Assembly (NCBI RefSeq): GCF_918698115.1
Contig: NZ_CAKKLV010000003.1
Span: forward strand, 310,001-374,000
Direction of reading: 5' to 3'
Source of the DNA: Peribacillus sp. Bi96
Lineage (GTDB): Bacteria; Bacillota; Bacilli; Bacillales; DSM-1321
DNA length: 64,000 nucleotides
The notes under the pieces were generated by a model that saw only the letters and a program-made list of their open reading frames with translations, did not search any database and was not told where the DNA came from. Positions 35,048 through 43,924 of this stretch are shown here, in pieces (the stretch's first letter is position 1; the number at the start of each line of letters is the position of its first letter). Made by a program: the position numbers and the translations under genes.

Positions 35048-35656
35048 TTAAATTATTTCATGTACTATTCCTAAACTCAATCCTTCGTCATTTGCAAACA
35101 TGTACCATTCTTCATCTCCCTTTTCATTATACAATTCTTCTGAGATGTTGGTATTTTCCACAATAAAATCCTTAATACGATTATCTAAACGATCATAGAA
35201 ATTCATTGTATTTTTAGCCTTCTTAGAAGTTGATTGAACAGACATACTTCCATCATGTATGAGAATTATTGTATTGGGATATGCTTTTCTATAATGTCCA
35301 CTAATCAAAAGTAACGCACCCATAGAAACACAAGATCCTACACCAATGGTTTCAACTTTCGTTTTACTTGATTTAATAGCATCAATGGCAGAAAAACCTG
35401 CCACAACATCCCCACCATCAGATGTTATATAAACTTGTATTGTCTTTCTTTTATCTATTGGAATATTCAATTCTTCATCTTCTCGATTCCATTCTTGAAT
35501 CCAATAAACAATTTTATTGACAATGGTTGTATCCACTTCATAATTAAAATAAATTTTCCGTTCTTTTAGTCCAAGGTAAAACTGATACTCCTCAAGAGAG
35601 TCAGGTAAACTTCCTATTATTTCCAAATATTCTTTATTGAATTCAACGTTTTTCAT
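35048..35656 (-). CDS. ClpP-like serine peptidase
   Basis: The ATG at 35656 follows AAGGAGGATT at 8 bases; upstream codons lack a site. The 202-residue protein has the ClpP/crotonase fold: YITSDGGDVVAGFSAIDAI (77-95), nucleophile Ser111 in CVSMGA and His134 in ILIHDG. The catalytic aspartate is uncertain (Asp181 is a candidate). The sequence is far from housekeeping ClpP, lacking the usual propeptide and S-x-P-Q-P-L segment, and no ClpX/ClpA gene is near. It could be a specialised peptidase of an anti-phage or stress module, or a prophage remnant; neither is shown. Confidence 0.78.
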   Translation of the reverse strand: MKNVEFNKEYLEIIGSLPDSLEEYQFYLGLKERKIYFNYEVDTTIVNKIVYWIQEWNREDEELNIPIDKRKTIQVYITSDGGDVVAGFSAIDAIKSSKTKVETIGVGSCVSMGALLLISGHYRKAYPNTIILIHDGSMSVQSTSKKAKNTMNFYDRLDNRIKDFIVENTNISEELYNEKGDEEWYMFANDEGLSLGIVHEII

Positions 35657-36214
35657 TATAAAATCCTCCTTAATAATATGTGGAGTTACAGTAAGAAAAA
35701 GGGGAATTACACAATCATATCTATTTATTAATTTATTCAGCAATCACTATCTCTGCAACAGCATTTATCATCATTTTAAGTCCATTATTTTTTAAAACAT
35801 AGTTAAGTGAACTAGAAAAAGGGAGGCTTAGCTAATATAGAGAACACCATGAATCAAATGAGCTAGATTTTAGCCTAAACAAGTCCTGGTCGAAGATAAG
35901 CCGACTGGACTAAAAAAGGCATCGAGCCAGACCTCTTTTGTATTTTCAAAGGATCTCCGTTTTGGGTTGAGATTCAACATTCGAATCAAATGAAAATAAA
36001 GCACATCTGCTTATATGTGCTTCCTACACGCAAAAAAAGGCTCCAGTAAACTAAATCATATTTTCACAGGATAAAATCTAAAAATAAGAAATAAAAGTAA
36101 GATTTGTTTAAATAACATACTATATGCCCTCAACAATTTTGGTTTGGAACGAAGTCAAAGATTCGATTTTCACAAAAAGCATCCAACAATTGAAATTCTT
36201 CCCCTGTAAATAGT
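35657..36214. other. gene-free stretch upstream of the ClpP-like gene
   Basis: Nothing recognisable apart from short imperfect hairpins. Frames are broken by many stops. Confidence 0.35.
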
Positions 36215-36249
36215 AAAGCCTTTGGAATTAGCGATTCCAAAGGCTTTTT
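36215..36249. terminator. hairpin terminator
   Basis: AAAGCCTTTGGAA-TTAGCGA-TTCCAAAGGCTTT followed by TTC on the plus strand. It lies 67 bases beyond the M20 fragment's stop and may have ended that gene, although the U-tract is better on the plus strand. Confidence 0.7.
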
Positions 36250-36315
36250 CTATATGAAAAAAGTAACAAATTTAACACTCAACATGAATCAATTACAAAG
36301 TCTTTACGGTAAACC

Positions 36316-36918
36316 TTATATAGTCGCTACTCTGGATTTTTCACGTCTAATCGGAGCGGGCTTGACTCCCAGCGGAATCAGCGATTCATACTCTTCTCCA
36401 CCTAATTGCTTTTTATGTTCAGCCTTTGCCTTTTTGATGAGTTCAGTGTTCTGCATTACTTCAATAGCTGAGGAAGCAATGACTTTTCCTGCTAACAACA
36501 TGCCTTTGTGGGCAATGGAGGTTTTTCCTTGTGCCACCAATTGCCAAGTATGTGGCTGAGTTCTAAACGCACATGTCGTTACATAAATTTGCCCTGTAGG
36601 CACTATCCAGCTTACATCACCAACATCCGTAGACGCTGCAATAAAGTCAGGTTCAAGCAAATACTCGTTAACTTTATCCGATAGCACTTTTCCGTTATGA
36701 TTACGGATTACTTTCTTTTCTTCTTCTGAAAAAGTAGCCTGAATAGATTTAGAGAAATCATTCTCTTCTTGGGTATAAGATTCAGCTCCGATTTGCTTGA
36801 AATGATTGTGCATTAAAGACCCCAAGGTGATGTTGGGAATCAAATCCGCAGAAGCCGAATCAATTTGAATGTCCACTTGTGTTCCTGTCATCATGGATGC
36901 TCCCCGGGCCACATCCAT
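36316..36918 (-). pseudogene. truncated M20 amidohydrolase (AbgB-like), C-terminal 200 codons
   Basis: The frame contains VARGASMMTGTQVDI, STDVGDVSW and the closing K-P-A-P segments of p-aminobenzoyl-glutamate hydrolase-type M20 proteins, but the N-terminal half with the metal-binding HDMH region (about 270 codons) is missing. The break coincides with the 5' break of the divergent PucR gene. No ribosome binding site is present at the apparent ATG. Confidence 0.8.
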
Positions 36919-37808
36919 CTTTTATTGAGAGAGCTGCAAATATCTGCGCCATTCATATTTTGAATGAAAGAACTGCCATCGAAACGGAACATCGAATGAA
37001 AGGAGAATTGCTTGAAGAGATATTACGACAGCCACGTCAAGATTTCTATGTCACCAACAAACTTTCTTATCTAGGTTACAACCTCAATAAACCTCATTAT
37101 GTGTTCGTTTTTCAATTACAGAATCAACATATTATGAATGAGGGTGACGACTCATTATCCAATGCTAGGAATCTGATTGCTGACATTCTGAAAAAACAGA
37201 CAACCCATGCTGAAGAACATATTTTGGTTTCAAATCAATTTGTTCAGGTCCATGCGTTAATACCCGAAGATTTATTAGTAAAACGGAAACTAACTATTAC
37301 ACAATACGGAAATGAACTATTAGGAGAAATCAGGAGTCAAATTCCTTCTTTACAACTTTTTATTGGTATTAGTAACCTTTGTCAAGACATCAATAGTTTT
37401 CATCAAGGATTTAAGCAAGCAAACAAGGCCATCGAAATTGCACAAATTAAAAGACAAAAACAACGAGTGATCCTATTTTCTGAATTAGGTCACATATCAA
37501 TCTTATTAGACGCAAGAAATCCAAAAGAATTAGAGAATTATGCCAATGGAGTCTTAGGTCCTGTCTTCGATTATGATACGCAAAATTCGACGGAGTTATT
37601 GAAAACACTATATTTTTATTTGAGTAACGAGTGTAATTTACATAAAACCGCACGCAAAATGAACTTATCAATAGGAGGAATGCGTTATCGCCTGACTCGA
37701 CTAAAGGATTTATTCGGGATCGACTTAATGAATTCTTCTACTCGGAGTGAGGTTCAATTATCCTTAGACATCTATATCGCGTTTGGCAAAACTTCTTTTG
37801 CTAAATGA
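36905..37808 (+). pseudogene. truncated PucR/CdaR-family regulator, C-terminal part
   Basis: About 300 codons remain. The frame enters at SFIERAANICAIHILNERTA, the tail of the domain before the C-terminal half of PucR-type regulators, continues through a GGDEF-like segment (about residues 50-210) and ends with the PucR helix-turn-helix (HKTARKMNLSIGGMRYRLTRL near 260-280, quoted in part). The N-terminal domain and start are lost at the junction with the M20 fragment. It was probably the regulator of that gene. Confidence 0.78.
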
Positions 37809-38250
37809 GAAAAACAAAAGAACTAATCCATTTGTTAAGTTGTATACGATAAAACTACATATATAGTAAACGCTCAAAAAAACAATACAGGCATCTTTAT
37901 TTAGACCCGTACTATACCAGATGAAAAGTCACTTTCGTTGCAGCTAAAATGATACAATCTTGCCACCAACGATCATACTATTCCACCTTATGAGTGTTTA
38001 ATCGCTGCTAACGCTAATAATATCCATATAACATAATTCGATCATGTACATGACTCGACTGGGATCTATCAACATGCAGATGATACCACGTACGAATTCT
38101 CTGGACCCTGACCTATGGATATATGTATACAATAACGAAGTTGATGCAATCAATGGAAAAACAAGACCATTATGATTGATTGGCTTCTCAAACATTAAAC
38201 AAACAAATTAATGAACAATCAACTATTGATACTATACTAATTAGTAAAAA
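37809..38250. other. intergenic region with one protein-like scrap
   Basis: Mostly non-coding. On the plus strand near 38074-38175 one frame reads NSLDPDLWIYVYNNEVDA and then INGKTRPL before a stop, which looks like a remnant of a real gene, but no family was recognised. Confidence 0.3.
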
Positions 38251-38280
38251 GCCGGCAATCCTATCAGAGGAAAGCCGGCA
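38251..38280 (-). terminator. terminator downstream of the kinase-like gene
   Basis: Minus strand GCCGGC-TTTCCT, loop, AGGATT-GCCGGC, then TTTTT. Confidence 0.7.
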
Positions 38281-38417
38281 CAAAGCGCTGTAATTTAAAT
38301 CAGCCTATCCTAATATATTTATTTTGATTTATAAAGGCGTAATCGTTCTGAAAGATTAGGATTCTTTTTAAAAAAAGACTACCATTGGCAGCCTTAATGA
38401 ATTTATTTATCATATGG

Positions 38418-38993
38418 TCAAACTAACCATTGCAACACTAGACTTTTGAGATCCATGGTGAATAGACCGTAATCAATGACGACCATTTCATCATTCTCGT
38501 TATATCCGACATTATCCAAACGCAAATCTATTGGTATAATACCGTACCTCAGGAATTTTAATCCCAAATTGATCAGTTTCGTATATTCCTTGATTGCTAA
38601 CGGCACATTCGTGTCCACCTTCTTCATGATAATCCAGCCCGTCCCATGCTCCTTAACCGGACATATATACTTTTTGACTTCCTCATTACAGTTATTATAT
38701 ATATAGGCTTCATTTGCATTGCTTATTAATCCTACTTCTGACAATGCAATTTTTAAAATATAGCCATTATTTAAATCATAGACGACTCGGTTAAAACCAT
38801 GCCCGATCATTTTATATTTGAATTTCAGAGTTTTTTTAGCAGTAACCATTTGTTGATCTGCCGTATTGAGAAATTGGAATGTCCCTATTTGAGATATCCA
38901 AGACTCAATGGCTTTTATCTCTTGCCGGGACAGCATTTTACTTTTATTCGGCTGGTATAGCCCTTCCTTACCAAGGTTAATAATTGGCCACAT
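38418..38993 (-). CDS. minimal protein-kinase-like protein
   Basis: The 191-residue protein has all the main marks of a kinase fold in very short form: a glycine loop GHGFNRVVY (65-73), Lys81 in ILKIA, Glu95 in the following helix, a hinge region near IIMKKVD (121-127), the catalytic loop IDLRLDN (155-161, Asp156 and Asn161) and DYG at 174-176 in place of DFG. The C-lobe ends soon after, lacking most helices of Ser/Thr kinases, as in some small bacterial kinases and aminoglycoside-kinase-like proteins. It stands alone with its own terminator. Substrate unknown. Confidence 0.72.
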   Translation of the reverse strand: MWPIINLGKEGLYQPNKSKMLSRQEIKAIESWISQIGTFQFLNTADQQMVTAKKTLKFKYKMIGHGFNRVVYDLNNGYILKIALSEVGLISNANEAYIYNNCNEEVKKYICPVKEHGTGWIIMKKVDTNVPLAIKEYTKLINLGLKFLRYGIIPIDLRLDNVGYNENDEMVVIDYGLFTMDLKSLVLQWLV

Positions 38994-39378
38994 TCTCTAA
39001 ACGTCTCCTTTTTAATTTTTTTTCTAGAGTGATGGATTTTCCAAGGAGATGAAAAAACAAGTACATGGAAGAATCAATAATAAGCAAAAGATTTTGATTA
39101 GGCTGTTATTGGAAATGAGTAATTGTATAGTTTTTAATGTCAAATAGTGGGAAAGATATTCTATTTGCCGTTCCCAAGTCACTTTCATCATCCACGGATT
39201 TATTAACAAGCATGTTCTCAGATTCTCAAGATTTTTCCTTCGATATATATAATATGACTTTCATATAAAAACGGCTTGTACTATAGCTGAAGATACTGGC
39301 AAAAAGTCTACACTTTATTCGAATGAAGGATGGAGAGAGAGAAAACGGCTTATTTTTGAAGTCTTCTTAAATAAATTC

Positions 39379-39420
39379 AAAAACCCCGGGGTGGTTTTTA
39401 AAGACCAGATCCGGGGTTTT
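39379..39420. terminator. bidirectional terminator after the MFS gene
   Basis: AAAACCCCGG and CCGGGGTTTT arms with an inner hairpin; T-runs on both sides. It lies 57 bases beyond the MFS stop. Confidence 0.8.
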
Positions 39421-39476
39421 CTTCTTTTCATTTTGTTTTCATTTTGTTTTCATTTTTGATAAGTATGCTTCAAGAA

Positions 39477-40706
39477 TTATGCTAATAAGTCAACATCATT
39501 TGGTTGCTCCATATGTTTATTCTTTTTAATGGAAAGCGCAGCAATTATTGAAATTGCGGAACATGCGATTAAGAACCAAAAAGCCCCATTGTAGGATCCT
39601 GTAAGGGTGATGATAAAGCCCATGACAAGAGGTGATATGAAGCCTGCTGCCTGTGCCCCCATATTAATCACTCCCATCGCAGAACCGATAACCTTTTTAG
39701 ACATGATTTTATGCGGCAAAGCAAATGCAACTGTAAAGGCAAAGCTCTTAAAGATCATACAAAGATTCAAATAAACCATTGCAGCTACTAAGGAGTTCGA
39801 TGTAAACATCAAATATAGGAATATCCCTGACATAAGCATGCCAAATGCCGCATAATATTTTTCCAAATTATTAAAATACCGGTCAAGAAGCCAGCCACTG
39901 AACAACATAGCAACTCCCGTTGAGATACCCGGTAACGCTGCATATAAACCCATGGACAAGAGATCCATCCCTCTAGCTTCCATCAAATAGGATGGAATCC
40001 AGGAAGAAAGTCCCCAGTTTACTATTCCGGCAGCAAACCACATGACAGTTATTTTCCACAATCCAGAATTCACCAACAATTCCTTCATTGGCACGCTATT
40101 CTCTATTAATGCCTTGTTTGTTACAGTGCTTTCTTTTGGTTTAAAAAACACCCAGAATGCAATCGTTAATAATATTCCTAGCAATCCAATTACATAAAAC
40201 ATGTTTCTCCAGCCCATAAATAATATCATCGGCGCAGCCACCAATGGGGCAAGTGCCATCCCAAAATAATTGGAAGACATTAAGTAAGCAGAAGCCTTTG
40301 GCCTTTCATCCCGGGGAAAATAATCCGCAATTCCCTTTTGGGAAGCTGAAGGATACCCTCCTTGTCCAAGACCAAAGAGAAAACGTATGATAAGTAACGA
40401 AATAAGAGACCAAGCAAAACCAGTAAATACGGTAAAAACCGACCACACTATGATGGACCATATTAAGACTTTTCTCGAGCCCAGTTTGTCTGTCATCCAT
40501 CCTCCTGGTATTTGCATGATCGCATAGGATAAGAAGAAGCTACTTAAAATTGCCCCGACAGCAGCAGCATCCAAATTAAATTCTTCCTTAATAGATACAA
40601 CAGCCACACTCATGACCATCCGATCCAAATAATCAACCAGATAACCAACAAACAGTAAAAATAATATAAAGTGCTTATTTTGGGACACTCCAATGGAACG
40701 CTTCAT
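39477..40706 (-). CDS. MFS transporter
   Basis: The ATG at 40706 follows GGGAGGAA. The 409-residue protein has twelve membrane segments, Y-L-D-R-M in helix 1 (VDYLDRMVMSVA) and GGWMTDKLGSRK in loop 2-3, as in ACS/DHA-type anion symporters. It follows the D-aminoacylase gene by 52 bases and is the last gene of that operon, so it may import an N-acylated amino acid or a related organic anion. Substrate cannot be predicted. Confidence 0.88.
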   Translation of the reverse strand: MKRSIGVSQNKHFILFLLFVGYLVDYLDRMVMSVAVVSIKEEFNLDAAAVGAILSSFFLSYAIMQIPGGWMTDKLGSRKVLIWSIIVWSVFTVFTGFAWSLISLLIIRFLFGLGQGGYPSASQKGIADYFPRDERPKASAYLMSSNYFGMALAPLVAAPMILFMGWRNMFYVIGLLGILLTIAFWVFFKPKESTVTNKALIENSVPMKELLVNSGLWKITVMWFAAGIVNWGLSSWIPSYLMEARGMDLLSMGLYAALPGISTGVAMLFSGWLLDRYFNNLEKYYAAFGMLMSGIFLYLMFTSNSLVAAMVYLNLCMIFKSFAFTVAFALPHKIMSKKVIGSAMGVINMGAQAAGFISPLVMGFIITLTGSYNGAFWFLIACSAISIIAALSIKKNKHMEQPNDVDLLA

Positions 40707-40758
40707 CTTATTCCTCCCTTTTCTACTCATTTTTCGCAGGCAAATTAATTGGAATTAT

Positions 40759-42381
40759 TTATCGACCCTGAAATGTTCCCACTGTATCAGTTTTTGAACT
40801 TTGAATACTTTTAATTACTTTGCCATCTCGTGCTCCTGTGTATTCCCCCTGGTAAACGGTTAATTTTCCGTTTATATAAACTGCAAGAATGCCTTCTGGC
40901 TCTGATAGCGGATTCTCGAATGTAGCTAGATCTTTAATTTTTTCGGGATCGAATATAACAATATCTGCCTGATAATCCGTTTTTATTAGCCCCCTATCCT
41001 TTAATCTCATCAGCTGCGCAGGAGCACCTGTCATTCGACGAATGGCTTGTTCAAGTGTCAAAGCACCTTCTTCCCTAACATATTTTCCTAATACTCTCGG
41101 AAATGTCCCATATAACCGAGGATGCGGCTTTCCACCAAAAATCCCATCAGATCCTACCATTTGCAGTGGATGACACATGCCCAGCAAAACATCTTCTGCA
41201 AAACCCCAATGAATAACCATGGCTACATTTCCCTTTTCCTCTATCAGAATATCAAATGCGGCATCTTCAGGGGGCTGCTGCCTGATTTCTGAAATTTCAA
41301 TCAGATTTTTACCTTCTAAGCTTTTATTAGAAGTAGTTTGAACGGATGTAATAACGATATTTTTCCAGCCACAATTTAAAACCCAATTTTCATATTCTGT
41401 GTTTGTTTTAAATTCTTCCGTGATTCTTTTTCGGATTTCTGGAACACCCAATCGAATCAGCATTTCTTCCGTTCCCCCTGAATGCATCCAAGGCGGAAGT
41501 ATGGCATGAAAAACGGTTGAAGCGGCTGAATATGGATATTGATCAAAGGTAATTTCAATCCCTTCCCGTCTAGCGGCATTCATCTTGTCCAGGGCTTTCT
41601 TAAATTTATCCCGATTTCCCTGGCCGATTATCTTAAAATGGGAAATATGTAATCGTACACCGGATTGTCTGGAGGCATCTATGACTTCATCCAAAGCTGT
41701 TAAAGAGTGAATGCTTTCATTGCGAATATGGACAACGAAACAGCCGTCATATTTCGCAGTACTCTTACATATTTCAATTAATTCTTCCTTATTGGAAAAA
41801 ACGTTTGGGGGATATACCAAACCTGAGGACAAGCCTACTGCTCCTGAACGCATTCCTTCCTCGACCAGCAAACGCATTTTTTCCAATTCTTGTTTAGTAG
41901 CCGCTCTATCCTCAAATCCCATAACCAAGGAACGGACCGCGCCATGAGGTACTAGGTAAGCAGCGTTGCCTATCATCTTTGACTTTTCTAGAAATGAAAA
42001 ATATTCATCAATGCTATTCCATGGCCACTCCCCTATATCGCCATTTAGTCCACTTAATTGTTTTTGCCATAACGGCTTTGTTTTTTCTGATACAGGAGCG
42101 ACAGAAATGCCATCCTGTCCAAATAATTCTGTAGTCACACCCTGAAGTGCCTTGATTTTATGAACTTCCGGAACGGTGCAAAGCAAATCAGAATGGACAT
42201 GAGGATCAATAAACCCTGGGGAAACTGCCAACCCATTGGCATCGATAGTTCGTACAGCTTGTTCACCGCTTAAATTCCCCATAAAAACAATTTTTCCATC
42301 CTCAATTCCAATGTCCGTTTTCGTCCAGGGGTTGCCTGTTCCATCATAAACCCTTCCATTTTTAATTATTACATCCAGCAT
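40759..42381 (-). CDS. N-acyl-D-amino-acid deacylase (amidohydrolase superfamily)
   Basis: The 540-residue protein has the beta-sandwich/TIM-barrel architecture of D-aminoacylase: N-terminal strands with NGRVYDGTG, the DPHVHSD metal motif (His61, His63), HIRNES and LHISHFK further on, and the Asp motif GSDG (about 430). The bridging cysteine of classic D-aminoacylases (GNCG) is Asp90 here (GQDG), a variant that marks a subfamily. It would release D-amino acids from N-acyl forms. Neighbours are an M81 protein upstream (24 bases) and an MFS transporter downstream. Confidence 0.88.
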   Translation of the reverse strand: MLDVIIKNGRVYDGTGNPWTKTDIGIEDGKIVFMGNLSGEQAVRTIDANGLAVSPGFIDPHVHSDLLCTVPEVHKIKALQGVTTELFGQDGISVAPVSEKTKPLWQKQLSGLNGDIGEWPWNSIDEYFSFLEKSKMIGNAAYLVPHGAVRSLVMGFEDRAATKQELEKMRLLVEEGMRSGAVGLSSGLVYPPNVFSNKEELIEICKSTAKYDGCFVVHIRNESIHSLTALDEVIDASRQSGVRLHISHFKIIGQGNRDKFKKALDKMNAARREGIEITFDQYPYSAASTVFHAILPPWMHSGGTEEMLIRLGVPEIRKRITEEFKTNTEYENWVLNCGWKNIVITSVQTTSNKSLEGKNLIEISEIRQQPPEDAAFDILIEEKGNVAMVIHWGFAEDVLLGMCHPLQMVGSDGIFGGKPHPRLYGTFPRVLGKYVREEGALTLEQAIRRMTGAPAQLMRLKDRGLIKTDYQADIVIFDPEKIKDLATFENPLSEPEGILAVYINGKLTVYQGEYTGARDGKVIKSIQSSKTDTVGTFQGR

Positions 42382-42405
42382 TTGAACACATCCTTTATAT
42401 GTTAG

Positions 42406-43884
42406 TTAGACTAATAGATTATTTAAAATAGAATCAAAAGGGTAAATAGGTCTGCTTATATTCTTGTAATCAAAGGTTGATAGCTTTGCACTGCTTAACC
42501 CTGGCGAGTCAACCGTTATAATTTCTTTAGCAATAGGCATGAAGGCTGCCCGGAAATGGTGAGATGATTTCAATCCAACAATACTTGATTTTTCAACATC
42601 TATTCCATGAAGGAGGAAAATTTGTTCGTCAAATGTCTGTGAATTTACAGAGCATATAACGATATCCACGTTTCCAACCACTAATCTTGCACTTCTCCCC
42701 AGGTTCACTTTGCTTCCTTTCCACATCGGTGAGGACTGAATAAACTTGCCATCAGATAGACTTTTTACATACGCTGATAATTGTAGAGGGTTGCCGTGTA
42801 ATGTATCTGTTTTACCGCCTAATACGACTTGAATTAGGGAACCTACACCTTCTTTATGGGCCATTTCCGCTACTCCTGGATCAAAAATAAATCCAAAGCA
42901 GCTATTTGGAATGTTTGCTTCAATCATTTCCTGCAATAAAAAGGTGCCATCTCCTGGTGTACCCGCACCAGGATTATCGGAAGCCTCATTAATGATGATG
43001 GGCATTTCCTTCTGGGAGGAAGCATATGTAATGGCTTTCTTTGGTGAAGGCAATATAGGAAAAAATTCATCTTTCTTCTCAAAAATTCTAACAGCTATAT
43101 CATCTGAAATTTTTTGTGCTAATGAGGGTTCATTGTTCGTAATGGCAATTACTGAAACTCCTGCGTGAGGGATATCTGAATATGGGAAGCCGTGAAATAA
43201 GGTACAATCAAGCACCTCAGGATGCTTTTCCCATTGCTGGCACCATTCATTGATTTCTTTAATTGGAGAATAGTAGGAAGTAGTAGTAGGAATAAGTAAT
43301 GGTAATTTAGTTAGAGACATTTCCGGGTTAACTTTACCTTGAATGATACGAGCAGTAACATCAATCGCTTCTATCCCCCTTTCATAGGAATCCGTATGAG
43401 GGTAATCTATATTGCCGAGTAGTACATCTGCTTCTTTAACCATGGTTTCCGTAATATTACCATGCAGGTCCAAAGCAGCTACGATTGGTATTTCTGATCC
43501 CAAAATGCTTCTTAATTCCGATAAAATCTCACCTTCAATATCGTCAATTCCTTCTGCTACTCCTGCTCCATGAAGAAATAGACAAATCCCGTCCAGTTTG
43601 CCCGAATTCATAATGCTTGATATTAATAGATTTTTTGCTTTTTGAAACGTTTCCGGTGTTATCGTTCCTGATGGATTGGCCATGGCTGCAAAGGTCGGCA
43701 CAATTTCAATCCCTATCTCTTCTCCCCGATGGATCATCCCACCCAAATAATCCAATACACCAGTGTGCCTATCGAGAAGTTCCTCTCCTTGGGTCCATTC
43801 CCATACTTTAAATAAGTCTACTGTCGTTCTTACTCGAGAAAACGTATTCGTTTCATGAGCCAACTGACCAATTGCTATTCTCAT
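42406..43884 (-). CDS. M81-family (MlrC-like) metallopeptidase
   Basis: The ATG at 43884 follows GAAAGGGG. The 492-residue protein begins MRIAIGQLAHETNTFS, the signature of the MlrC/DUF1485 family, with LHGAGVAEG, DLHGNIT and NIDYPHTDSYERG motifs that include likely zinc ligands. MlrC degrades linearised microcystin, a peptide with D-amino acids, but most relatives have unknown substrates. Being co-transcribed with a D-aminoacylase gene, it may process D-amino-acid-containing peptides or N-acyl derivatives. Confidence 0.88.
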   Translation of the reverse strand: MRIAIGQLAHETNTFSRVRTTVDLFKVWEWTQGEELLDRHTGVLDYLGGMIHRGEEIGIEIVPTFAAMANPSGTITPETFQKAKNLLISSIMNSGKLDGICLFLHGAGVAEGIDDIEGEILSELRSILGSEIPIVAALDLHGNITETMVKEADVLLGNIDYPHTDSYERGIEAIDVTARIIQGKVNPEMSLTKLPLLIPTTTSYYSPIKEINEWCQQWEKHPEVLDCTLFHGFPYSDIPHAGVSVIAITNNEPSLAQKISDDIAVRIFEKKDEFFPILPSPKKAITYASSQKEMPIIINEASDNPGAGTPGDGTFLLQEMIEANIPNSCFGFIFDPGVAEMAHKEGVGSLIQVVLGGKTDTLHGNPLQLSAYVKSLSDGKFIQSSPMWKGSKVNLGRSARLVVGNVDIVICSVNSQTFDEQIFLLHGIDVEKSSIVGLKSSHHFRAAFMPIAKEIITVDSPGLSSAKLSTFDYKNISRPIYPFDSILNNLLV

Positions 43885-43924
43885 TAAATTACCCCTTTCT
43901 TCACAAGTATTAATAATAAAAATC

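Noticed and set aside
37998..38195. 65-codon minus-strand frame
   Set aside because: The opposite strand has better protein character, and no ribosome binding site is present.
39024..39209. 61-codon minus-strand frame upstream of the kinase-like gene
   Set aside because: No ribosome binding site and no recognisable content; the kinase-like gene downstream has its own site.
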